Positions 36,612 through 44,891 of a stretch of DNA of 64,000 nucleotides are shown one piece after another. Source of the stretch: Lacimicrobium alkaliphilum (GTDB lineage: Bacteria; Pseudomonadota; Gammaproteobacteria; Enterobacterales; Alteromonadaceae). Below the pieces are notes generated by a model. It was not told the origin of the DNA. It searched no databases and was given only the letters and a program-made list of their open reading frames with translations. The DNA lies in assembly GCF_002591895.1 (NCBI RefSeq), contig NZ_NISX01000001.1, positions 1 through 64,000 of the forward strand, written 5' to 3'. The position numbers and the translations under genes are program-made. How positions within the stretch are numbered: position 1 is the stretch's first letter; each line of letters opens with the position of its first letter.

Positions 36612-38390
36612 TTAATTCTCTATGCCGAAGGGCAGGTTGATATAACTGCAGCGCTGCTGTCCTTTATTATCAGATAGACTAAAAAGGGTATCCTCAGTGG
36701 GCATCGCAACATAGGCGATATTATCAAGACTCCAGTTAAGCGGCTCCTGAGTCCCGCAGTTATGACTGAGCAACCGGCGCCAGACGCCTTCCTCCAGCAC
36801 CGGAGTCACGTTTATCCTGTCAGTAACAACGTTGCCGGCGAGCTCAAAACGTAATTGTTTTTCTTGTGTATCAAAGGCGAACCTGTCGCCATGATTAAGG
36901 TAATGGCTGCTTGCTACCAGTTGTCGCTTGTTGCCCTGCAGTTTATAGATACCGCTTTGGCTGTCTGTAACAAACACACCGCCCTGACCGATCACTTCCA
37001 TCTTTATGTTTGTGCCTGTGGTATTCACCAGCAACGCAGTGGCTTCATCGACACCAAAACCGAATCGGGTACCGGTATAGGTGCTCAGTAGGGCAAGACG
37101 GGCTTCTCTGTCACGCTCGGAAAAATGGGTATCCAGTATGCCTAAGTTAAACAGGCCACTGCCACCCCCGGCCCGATAGGTAAGATCTGAGCCTTGCAAA
37201 CCGTTACAGCATTTACTGTCGTCAGCGCACCTGGTGCCTGGCGGTGGAGTCGCAAAGGGGCCTCTGGCAAAAGCGGTAGCCGAATCGCCATTTGAGATCA
37301 TTGGCACCGGACGGTTGGCGAATACCCCGCCTGATTGCACTGCAGTGCCGGCGCTGGTACCCCCAACAACCAGTTTGCCCCCAGCCATTTGCTGTTTGAT
37401 CAGTTGCAGTTCTTTGCTGTCAGTACCCTCTTCATTTAATAGAGCGGCCAGGGTCAGACTCTGGTCGCCACCGTTAAAGAAGACCCCCTGTACCTGACGT
37501 ATCTGTTGATAAAGCTGTTGCGGATCCTGGCAAACTGACTTTTGTAGTGCGGTACGATTGGGGTAGATCGCCTCGCGGTTAAAACTGCCATTGGCGGCAC
37601 GGATATCAGTCAGCTTTTCACAACCGGCAAAGCCTTTTTCTTCCAGGTTTCTGGCCTGTTGATAGCTTTTATCCAGCGGCAGCCAGATCACCTCGGCACC
37701 GGCCTCCTTAAACACTGACTGATAAAAATCGGCCACTTCAAAAGGATCGCGACTGGAGGCTGTTATCACAGCTATGCGGGGAGTTGTATCCTGTTTCTCC
37801 AGTCGTGCTTTGGCCATTTCTACGAAGCGATGGTAGACAGCTCTGGAGTGCGGGTTCTTGTTCTGAGCCAGGTCTGTCACCTCGGTTTTTCTGTTACCCC
37901 TATCATCAAGCTGGCGAATTTCGAAGAAATCCAGCATGGCATAGTACAGCCTGTCCGGAATTTCCTGATAAAACAGAGAGCCATTCAGATTACTGTAATT
38001 CACCCTGGAAAAGGCATCACGCAGATCGCCACTGGTCAGGCTTTTATTCTGCAGCTTTGCATAAATATTCTTAATCACCCGGGAAAAGTCTGCCCGGTAG
38101 TCCTCTGGCTGATGTAAAAAAGGAGCAGAACTGAGCAATGATTGAACAGCGTTCTCAGTGATCTGATACAAAGACTGTTGTTTATGCTGTTGTGAAAAGC
38201 TGCTGTCCAGACAGTTTTTCTGGCTAAAACTCGAACAGGTGGAAAGGCCGCCCCCCACCAACACAAGATTGTAATTATCTTCGAAAATCACTCTGTTTTC
38301 GTCGGATTTGTCCGTATTTTCACCGACGTTTGCCCAACCGGTGCAAGAGAACATAAGCGCGATAACCGCGGGCAGTGCAGACATTTGCAT
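36612..38390 (-). CDS. Exported cyanophycinase (peptidase family S51)
   Basis: Predicted to hydrolyse cyanophycin, the multi-L-arginyl-poly-L-aspartate storage polymer, to beta-Asp-Arg dipeptides. The 592 residues start with a signal peptide (about 1-20), so it acts outside the cytoplasm. S51/cyanophycinase motifs are clear: VFFNGGDQSLTL, the nucleophile motif VVGGTSAGTAVQSGG, LGILDTHFSERDREARL and GFGVDEATALLV. It is longer than intracellular cyanophycinases (about 280 residues), with an N-terminal insert rich in helices and a C-terminal beta-rich part, like extracellular CphE-type enzymes. AGGA precedes the ATG. It is divergent from the receptor-permease-dipeptidase genes. Confidence 0.88.
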   Translation of the reverse strand: MQMSALPAVIALMFSCTGWANVGENTDKSDENRVIFEDNYNLVLVGGGLSTCSSFSQKNCLDSSFSQQHKQQSLYQITENAVQSLLSSAPFLHQPEDYRADFSRVIKNIYAKLQNKSLTSGDLRDAFSRVNYSNLNGSLFYQEIPDRLYYAMLDFFEIRQLDDRGNRKTEVTDLAQNKNPHSRAVYHRFVEMAKARLEKQDTTPRIAVITASSRDPFEVADFYQSVFKEAGAEVIWLPLDKSYQQARNLEEKGFAGCEKLTDIRAANGSFNREAIYPNRTALQKSVCQDPQQLYQQIRQVQGVFFNGGDQSLTLAALLNEEGTDSKELQLIKQQMAGGKLVVGGTSAGTAVQSGGVFANRPVPMISNGDSATAFARGPFATPPPGTRCADDSKCCNGLQGSDLTYRAGGGSGLFNLGILDTHFSERDREARLALLSTYTGTRFGFGVDEATALLVNTTGTNIKMEVIGQGGVFVTDSQSGIYKLQGNKRQLVASSHYLNHGDRFAFDTQEKQLRFELAGNVVTDRINVTPVLEEGVWRRLLSHNCGTQEPLNWSLDNIAYVAMPTEDTLFSLSDNKGQQRCSYINLPFGIEN

Positions 38391-38775
38391 AGCAGAAATT
38401 CCTGGTTCAGAAGGTTAAATTTTTGTTGACATGCTTTTACGCTAAAGGTAATTCTAATAGGGTGTCAATCAGATTGTGGCAGCGCATAAAAGCGCGGTAA
38501 TCGCATAAATATTGGCCTGGTACTGTTAACCAAAACGAAGTGATTATGTTGAAAAAAGCGGTCAACCTGACCAGTTATCATTACAACAGCTTCTATTTGT
38601 CCGAGTGGTTCGACGAATAGCCAACCTCCTTTCTCTTTAGGTGAATCGGAGCGGCATCCTGCTGCCTGAAACCACCATCCAGGAAACTCAATCAATTATT
38701 AGAAAAATGCTGACAGGGCACGTCTGTTTTTTGTGGCGTTGATCCGTCCGGCATAGCAACAACAGGGTAATTATC
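38391..38775. promoter_or_regulatory. Divergent control region of the cyanophycin locus
   Basis: 385 bases between the cyanophycinase (-) and the receptor (+). A possible plus-strand promoter is TTGACA (38426-38431) and, after 17 bases, TAATTC (38449-38454), which would leave a leader of about 315 bases. No ArgR, Fur or Pho-type box was recognised. A minus-strand open frame at 38465-38695 looks spurious. The long leader could hold regulation not resolved here. Confidence 0.35.
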
Positions 38776-41709
38776 ATGAAAATCAACAGATTGCATACGG
38801 CCATTTGTATTGGCCTGGGTTTGGGCATGACAGGCGTTGCCAACGCACAGGAAACGGACAGCGAACAGAGTGTAGAAAAAATTCAGATCACCGGTTCACA
38901 TATTCGCGGTGTGGATATGGAAGGCGCACAACCGCTGACGATTATCAGTGCCGAAGACATTAAGAAATCTGGCGCAAGCAGCGTATTTGAACTGATGCGC
39001 ACTATTTCTCAGACCCGCGGCGGTGAAGGCTCATTTTCGACCTCTGAAAGTGGTGCTACATCCACATCCACTCCGGCCGGGCAGGCAGCTGCATCCCTGC
39101 GTGGCCTTGGTCCTTCAGCAACCCTGACGCTGATCAATGGCCGTCGTATTGCTGCCAGCTCTTTTGCCTCCGGCACCCAGAACTTTGTGGATATCAACAG
39201 TATTCCGCTTGCCGCCATTGAGCGCATCGAAGTACTGGCCACCGGTGCTTCCGCTACCTACGGTGCCGATGCCGTGGCCGGGGTAATTAACTATATTCTG
39301 AAAAAAGATTATCAGGGTGCTGAGCTTAACGTTTCATACGGTAACAGCACTGCCAGCTCCGATGAGGGCAAGGCCAACATCAACTTTATCTGGGGTGATG
39401 AAGTCGGGGGCGGTGATTTAATGGTGTTTGCCGATTACTATGATCGCAAGGACTTTAAAGCCACAGATCGCAGCTATACCCGGGACCCTGTGCTGCAAAG
39501 CAGTTACTCCTATCTGTCAAAAACCCCCAATATTTACTATAACTCCTCGAATGTTCAGGATGAAGACGGCAACTATCTGGAGATTGCTAACCCAAATTGT
39601 CAGACCGAGCTGGTCAGAACGGAATTTGGCGAAGATATCTGTGCCTATTATGGTAATGGGGATGACTGGCTGGAAACACCGCTGGAAAGCCTCTCCACAG
39701 GTTTTAGTTACAACAAGGATTTTGGTGATCTGAACTGGAAAACCGACTTTTTCTACACTAATACCAAGTCCACCTCTTACTCGACGCCGGCACCGATTAA
39801 TCAGATAGATGATTCTGAGGGGCCGTTTACCTCTGAGACAGCTATTGATATTTACCCCGATGAAATTCGCGATCGCCTGCTTGACGATATTTACTTCCAG
39901 CGTTTCGATACCCCGGCGGGTCAAAGTATCTGGGGCTTCAGATTTGATGGCCGCTTTGAAGATCCCCGTACCATAGAGATAGAAACCGATTCCTTCCGTC
40001 TGGTGTCCGGTTTGCAGGGCATGGTCGGCGAATGGGAGTGGGAATCCGCCGTAACCCTGTCTAAATCTGAGTCAGAACAGGTAGCCACTGCCGGCATCTA
40101 CAACAGATATAAATATCATGCAGCGATTGCTGGTGAGCTTTGCTCAAATGGCAATATCGCCAATTATAATGCTGATACTGACACGTTAAGCTGTTCCGGT
40201 GGCGAGTTGCTGGGCATGTACAACCCCTTTGCCCGGAATGATGCTCAGAACGATGCGATTTTAGCGCAGGCCCAGGAAATGCCGACCCGCGATGGTGAAA
40301 GTACCGTATACGGCTGGGATCTGCGTTTTTCCGGCGATCTGATGGAATTTAATAACGATGTGATTCGCTCCGCCTTCGGTCTTGAATTCCGCAGGGAAGA
40401 AATCACCGATGTACCGTCATTAAATGCCCGTGCCCGCTTTGAAAACGACTACCTGGTGGATGTGTTCGGCTTTGGCTCCAGCTTGTCTGAAGCGGATCGT
40501 ACGCAATGGGGCGCTTTTGCTGAATTCCATATTCCGCTGACAGAGCAACTGGAAATGCAACTGGCCGGTCGTTACGACGATTACAATGACTTTGGTGACA
40601 GCTTTAATCCCAAGGTGTCGATGATTTACCGTCCAACTGATGACCTGGTGATGCGTGCCTCCTGGGCCACCTCTTTCAGAGCGCCATCACTGACCCAGGC
40701 AGGTGTCAAGCTGCGTACCACTCGCGCCTCTTTTGATTGTTCCGCTAACCAGGCGGTAGCGGATCTCTACTGTGAAGGCTTCGGTGACTTGCGTGGCAAC
40801 AACGTGCTGGAGCTGGGTAATCCGGACCTGCAGGCAGAAGAATCTGATTCTGTCAGTGTCGGTTTTGCCTGGAGTCCTGCCCGCAATACCACAATCACCC
40901 TGGATTACTGGCGCTTCGACCATGAAAAACTGGTGGATACGGATATGACCGGGGTACTGGATCGGGCTATCAGTGATGCGTCACTGCGCCACTGTGGTCT
41001 GGTACCAGAGGGTGAGATGGGGATTTCCTACGATCCGGATCTGTGCCTGGTTACGGATATGGCGGGTCTGACCATTGAGCAGGATGGAGCCAACTTAAGC
41101 GAAATTCTGGATGCCTGGGTGGACTTCGATCAGCCACGTTTTGAAGAACTGCCGCTGAATCGTGATCATGTACTGCTGCTTGAAAATACCGGCAATCAGA
41201 CCGTCAGTGGTCTGGATCTGGCTTTCGATCATAAGTTTGAATTCAGCGGCGGCGATCTGTCCCTGCAATTCGATGCCACCCATTACATCAGTTTCGAACG
41301 CAACAAGCCCGGCTCCGATGAAATAGAAGAACTGATCGGTACCTGGCGCTATCCTGAGAATATTGCCAGCCTGGGTCTGTTCTGGGATACAGACGACTGG
41401 TTTGCCGGTGTAACCGCCTATTACACGGATTCTTACGCCGATGATATCCAGCGCCTGCGTGGCCGTGAAATCGACGAGCTCGATAGTCTTGGTGAACTGA
41501 ACGCGGACGGGGAGCGCGATGTCAGTGCCTGGACCACGGTGCGTTTAAGCACAGGGTATGAGTTTGACAATGCCAGTGTCAGCCTGTCAATCGACAACCT
41601 GTTTGATCGCGAGCCACCCCGTGCATATGGATCTGCCCGAGGGTTTGATTCCATTAATCACGATGCTTTTGGCACCACTTACCGTGTATCCTTGAGTTAT
41701 TTCTTTTAA
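38776..41709 (+). CDS. TonB-dependent receptor, probable cyanophycin/peptide uptake
   Basis: Outer-membrane receptor of 977 residues. It has a signal peptide (about 1-25), a TonB-box-like stretch (EKIQITGSHIRG), a plug (about 45-175; RGLGPSATLTLINGRRIAASS and VLATGASATYGADAVAGVINYIL), and a barrel ending in a terminal Phe (VSLSYFF). The plug pattern is that of the large receptor class used by marine bacteria for oligopeptides and polysaccharide pieces. The substrate is inferred from neighbours: a cyanophycinase on one side, a permease and an isoaspartyl dipeptidase on the other. A hairpin 23 bases past the stop may reduce readthrough into the permease. Confidence 0.9.
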   Translation: MKINRLHTAICIGLGLGMTGVANAQETDSEQSVEKIQITGSHIRGVDMEGAQPLTIISAEDIKKSGASSVFELMRTISQTRGGEGSFSTSESGATSTSTPAGQAAASLRGLGPSATLTLINGRRIAASSFASGTQNFVDINSIPLAAIERIEVLATGASATYGADAVAGVINYILKKDYQGAELNVSYGNSTASSDEGKANINFIWGDEVGGGDLMVFADYYDRKDFKATDRSYTRDPVLQSSYSYLSKTPNIYYNSSNVQDEDGNYLEIANPNCQTELVRTEFGEDICAYYGNGDDWLETPLESLSTGFSYNKDFGDLNWKTDFFYTNTKSTSYSTPAPINQIDDSEGPFTSETAIDIYPDEIRDRLLDDIYFQRFDTPAGQSIWGFRFDGRFEDPRTIEIETDSFRLVSGLQGMVGEWEWESAVTLSKSESEQVATAGIYNRYKYHAAIAGELCSNGNIANYNADTDTLSCSGGELLGMYNPFARNDAQNDAILAQAQEMPTRDGESTVYGWDLRFSGDLMEFNNDVIRSAFGLEFRREEITDVPSLNARARFENDYLVDVFGFGSSLSEADRTQWGAFAEFHIPLTEQLEMQLAGRYDDYNDFGDSFNPKVSMIYRPTDDLVMRASWATSFRAPSLTQAGVKLRTTRASFDCSANQAVADLYCEGFGDLRGNNVLELGNPDLQAEESDSVSVGFAWSPARNTTITLDYWRFDHEKLVDTDMTGVLDRAISDASLRHCGLVPEGEMGISYDPDLCLVTDMAGLTIEQDGANLSEILDAWVDFDQPRFEELPLNRDHVLLLENTGNQTVSGLDLAFDHKFEFSGGDLSLQFDATHYISFERNKPGSDEIEELIGTWRYPENIASLGLFWDTDDWFAGVTAYYTDSYADDIQRLRGREIDELDSLGELNADGERDVSAWTTVRLSTGYEFDNASVSLSIDNLFDREPPRAYGSARGFDSINHDAFGTTYRVSLSYFF

Positions 41710-41732
41710 TCCGATTGATATAGCTCACGGCG

Positions 41733-41758
41733 GCGGGGCATCAGCCCCGCTTGCTTTT
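41733..41758 (+). terminator. Intra-operon hairpin after the receptor gene
   Basis: GCGGGGC (41733-41739) pairs with GCCCCGC (41744-41750) around a four-base loop, followed by TTGCTTTT. It could terminate most transcripts so that the receptor is made in excess over the permease and peptidase. Confidence 0.7.
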
Positions 41759-41800
41759 GGTTTATCCAGTTATTGGCTGAACCCTCAGTCAGGTGGTGTT

Positions 41801-43309
41801 ATGCAAGCTGAAAATTCAACTTCACAGCCACAACAGCAATCGTTGGCCAGTAAGATGCCTGATGCTTTTGTGATCCTGTTTTTCGTGGTGCTGATCGCCA
41901 CAGTCCTGACCCATATTATTCCGGCTGGTTACTTTGAAACCAGCGAGGTGACACGGATAGTGGATGGTCAGGAACAAACACGTACGCTGATTGAGCCAGA
42001 CAGCTTCACTTACGCAGGTGAGCAGGACAACGGAGCCAGAGTCTTTGCCAGCGGCGGTGGTCAGGGCTTTTTTAATTATGCCTTTGAGGGCATGGTGTCG
42101 GGCTCTAAATGGGGTGCGGCTATCGGTGTTGTGGCTTTTATTCTGATTGTCGGTGGCGCCTTTGGCATCATCATGCAATCAGGTGCCGTGAATAATGGCA
42201 TTATGGCCCTGATACGCCGTACCCAAAAGGCCGACAAACTCATCGTACCCATGATGTTTTTGTTGTTCTCTTTTGGTGGTGCGGTGTTTGGCATGGGCGA
42301 GGAGGCGATTGCCTTTTGTATAGTGCTTACCCCCCTGATGGTGGCATTAGGTTACAACGCCATTACTGCCGTGCTGATCACCTATATCGCCACGCAGATA
42401 GGTTTTGCCACTTCCTGGATGAACCCCTTCAGCGTTGCCATTGCACAAGGTATTGCGGATGTGCCACTGATGTCTGGCAAAGGCTATCGTGTCACCCTTT
42501 GGGCGATTTTTACGCTGGTGGGCATGGTCTTTACCATGCGTTATGCCGCACACATAAAAGCGGACCCCGAGAGCAGTGCCAGTCTGCATGCCGACAGGCA
42601 TTTTCGTCAGCAACAACAACAGGCGCTGAGTAATAACTTTGGCGCAGTGGATATCGCCATTCTGCTGACCTTACTGGCCGGTATAATCTGGGTGATCTGG
42701 GGCGTAACCCTGTATCAGTATTATATCCCGGAGATTGCCAGTCAGTTTTTTGCCATGGGAATCGTCGTGGCCATTATCGCCATAGCAGGGGGACGCATGA
42801 CCATGAACGGTGCGTCGGAAGCGTTCCAGAAAGGCGCAAAAGAATTACTCCCCGCAGCGCTGATTGTGGGCATGGCAAAAGGAATTGTACTGATTTTAGG
42901 TGGTGATGATGCTACCAGTCCCTCGGTGCTGAATACCTTATTGCACCATGCCGGCAGCAGTATGGCGTCAGTATCGGAAACCGGTTCGGCGCTGTTTATG
43001 TTTGGCTTTCAGTCGGTATTTAATTTTTTTATTGCATCGGGTTCCGGCCAGGCAGCCCTGACCATGCCGTTGATGGCGCCACTGTCTGATCTGGTGGGGG
43101 TTTCCCGGCAAATTGCGGTTCTGGCCTTTCAACTGGGTGACGGGCTGACCAACACCATCATTCCAACTTCTGCATCATTAATTGGTTGTCTTGGTGTGGC
43201 ACGAATTGACTGGTCTGTGTGGGCCAAATTTGCCTGGAAGCCGGTGCTGGGTCTTATGTTAATGTCAGCCGCTGCAATGGTAGTGGCTGTAGCAATAGGT
43301 TATCAATGA
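41801..43309 (+). CDS. YfcC/ArcD-type C4-dicarboxylate/basic amino acid permease
   Basis: Inner-membrane permease of 502 residues with about 12 helices, of the YfcC family (DcuC/ArcD superfamily). Characteristic segments are MPDAFVILFFVVLIATVLTHIIPAG near the start, GGAFGIIMQSGAVNNGI, FGMGEEAIAFCIVLTPLMVALGYN and the late GDGLTNTIIPTSASLIGCLGVA. Other members carry arginine/ornithine or dicarboxylates. Its ATGA overlap with the isoaspartyl dipeptidase gene ties it to that enzyme, so beta-Asp-Arg dipeptide or arginine is the likely cargo (inference). Confidence 0.85.
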   Translation: MQAENSTSQPQQQSLASKMPDAFVILFFVVLIATVLTHIIPAGYFETSEVTRIVDGQEQTRTLIEPDSFTYAGEQDNGARVFASGGGQGFFNYAFEGMVSGSKWGAAIGVVAFILIVGGAFGIIMQSGAVNNGIMALIRRTQKADKLIVPMMFLLFSFGGAVFGMGEEAIAFCIVLTPLMVALGYNAITAVLITYIATQIGFATSWMNPFSVAIAQGIADVPLMSGKGYRVTLWAIFTLVGMVFTMRYAAHIKADPESSASLHADRHFRQQQQQALSNNFGAVDIAILLTLLAGIIWVIWGVTLYQYYIPEIASQFFAMGIVVAIIAIAGGRMTMNGASEAFQKGAKELLPAALIVGMAKGIVLILGGDDATSPSVLNTLLHHAGSSMASVSETGSALFMFGFQSVFNFFIASGSGQAALTMPLMAPLSDLVGVSRQIAVLAFQLGDGLTNTIIPTSASLIGCLGVARIDWSVWAKFAWKPVLGLMLMSAAAMVVAVAIGYQ

Positions 43310-44478
43310 ACAGTCTAACGTTAATAAGGAATATCAGGGTTCTTTGCCCTGAAGACAAAGGCACGCTGGATGTGCTGATCGCGGGTGACAAAGTGGTTGC
43401 CATGGATAAATCCATCGCTATCAGCTCGAATATGCTCATCGAAGTGGACGGCAGTGGCAAAGTGTTGATGCCCGGTCTGGTTGACAGCCTGGTGCATATC
43501 ACAGGTGGTGGCGGTGAAGGCGGTTTTCATACCCGCACACCGCAAATGTCTCTGACCGATGCCACCACTGGTGGTGTTACTACGGTGATTGGTGCTTTGG
43601 GTACCGATGCCACCACCCGCACCTTACCGGATCTGCTGGCTAAGGCCAGAGGGCTGGAAACAGAAGGGCTGAGCGTATATTGCTATACCGGTTCTTATCA
43701 GCTGCCACCACGCACAATAACCGGCAATGTGACCGATGATATTGTGCTGATCGAAAAATTTATCGGTATCGGTGAAGTGGCCATTGCTGATCATCGCTCA
43801 TCACAACCCACTCCCAGAGAGCTGATGCAGATTGCTTCAGACGCAAGAGTTGGCGGTATGCTGTCGGGTAAATCCGGGATTGTCAGTATTCATGTGGGGG
43901 ATGGCGCTGGTCAGCTGAAATTATTACATGAGGTGGTGGAACAATCTGATATCCCTGCGTCGCAATTTTATCCTACCCATATAAACCGCAATCAGTCTTT
44001 ACTTGACGCAGGAATTGCCTGGACCAGGGCTGGCGGACGCATCGATTTCACCAGCAGCACCAATGCGCAGTTTATCTGTGAAGGTGAGATACCTGCTGCA
44101 GAAGCCCTGGCCTATTGCCTGCAAGAGGGGGTAGATGCCACGCAGCTTACCATCAGCTCAGACGGCAATGCCAGCCTGCCGGTATTTGATCAAAAAGGGC
44201 AACTTATTGGTCTGGAAGTGGGCCAGGTTGGGTCTTTGTATCAGTCTTTCTGTGATGCGGTACATAAGTACCAGGCACCTTTGGAAAAAGCCCTTGCCAG
44301 CGTTACCAAAAGCCCGGCAGATATACTCGGCTTATCTCACAAAGGGCGTATTGAGCCAGGCTGCGATGCAGATTTGATTATTGCCGCAGCAGATTCATTG
44401 CAAATCGAATCTGTGTATGCCCGGGGAAGATTGATGCTCCGTGATGGCAAGGCCTGTGTTAAAGGGACTTTTGAGTAA
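43306..44478 (+). CDS. iadA: Isoaspartyl dipeptidase (IadA family), metal site altered
   Basis: Amidohydrolase-superfamily enzyme expected to split beta-Asp dipeptides such as beta-Asp-Arg. Of 390 residues, strong IadA marks include HITGGGGEGGFHTRTPQ, SRTITG-like PPRTITGNV, DHRSSQPT, PTHINRN, TISSDGNAS and a C-terminus (DGKACVKGTFE) identical to the Escherichia protein. Two differences stand out. The HxH motif reads LVH (Leu instead of the first His), and the bridging Lys position aligns with Glu (GEVAIADHRS). The other ligands (His in SIHVGDG, His in PTHINRN, Asp in SSDGN) remain. The start at 43306 overlaps the permease stop (ATGA); an upstream in-frame start at 43219 is rejected. Confidence 0.88.
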   Translation: MNSLTLIRNIRVLCPEDKGTLDVLIAGDKVVAMDKSIAISSNMLIEVDGSGKVLMPGLVDSLVHITGGGGEGGFHTRTPQMSLTDATTGGVTTVIGALGTDATTRTLPDLLAKARGLETEGLSVYCYTGSYQLPPRTITGNVTDDIVLIEKFIGIGEVAIADHRSSQPTPRELMQIASDARVGGMLSGKSGIVSIHVGDGAGQLKLLHEVVEQSDIPASQFYPTHINRNQSLLDAGIAWTRAGGRIDFTSSTNAQFICEGEIPAAEALAYCLQEGVDATQLTISSDGNASLPVFDQKGQLIGLEVGQVGSLYQSFCDAVHKYQAPLEKALASVTKSPADILGLSHKGRIEPGCDADLIIAAADSLQIESVYARGRLMLRDGKACVKGTFE

Positions 44479-44529
44479 CCTTAGCGCTCATTGTTAAAGC
44501 GTCTCCCGTGGGCCATGCTCTGTCCCTTA

Positions 44530-44567
44530 CCGCAGCAGTTTTACAATTTAGACTGCTGCGGCTTTTT
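44530..44567 (+). terminator. Rho-independent terminator ending the cyanophycin operon
   Basis: A perfect 10-bp stem, CCGCAGCAGT (44530-44539) and ACTGCTGCGG (44552-44561), has a 12-base loop and is followed by CTTTTT. It lies 52 bases past iadA and separates that operon from the nuclease genes. Confidence 0.93.
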
Positions 44568-44601
44568 ACGTTTGTCATAAAACTGATTTTTCAGATGAAA
44601 C

Positions 44602-44619
44602 TTGTCACTTATTTGTCAT
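44602..44619 (+). promoter_or_regulatory. Pho-box-like site upstream of the nuclease gene
   Basis: TTGTCAC (44602-44608), TTAT, TTGTCAT (44613-44619) form two TGTCA-centred repeats with the 7-4-7 layout (11-bp period) of PhoB binding sites. A third TTGTCAT lies at 44572-44578. A GATTAA about 12 bases downstream could act as a -10. If functional, phosphate starvation would induce the DNase operon. The remaining bases to the gene start at 44892 make an unusually long leader with nothing else recognised. Confidence 0.6.
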
Positions 44620-44891
44620 ATCTGCTTTCTGGATTAAAAAACAACCAACAGATTACGTTTTAAACAGCTATCCATCCTCGCCATTCTTACTTGTTGCTTC
44701 AGGTAAATTTACCTATGTATTTTAACTTATTGATTATAAAGCTTTATGTACAGGAAGTTATGAATCTTTATAACCCCTTCTTACTTTCTATACCTGATTG
44801 CACAATCAGTTACGAATAGTCAGCGTGCAGATGAAGATTTGGCAGTACTGAAACGCGCATTCTAGTAACCAGCAAATACAGGGTAGAGAAT

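Noticed and set aside
38465-38695. 76-codon minus-strand frame in the divergent region of the cyanophycin locus
   Set aside because: Composition is unlike neighbouring genes and there is no supporting start signal; it would block the promoter space.
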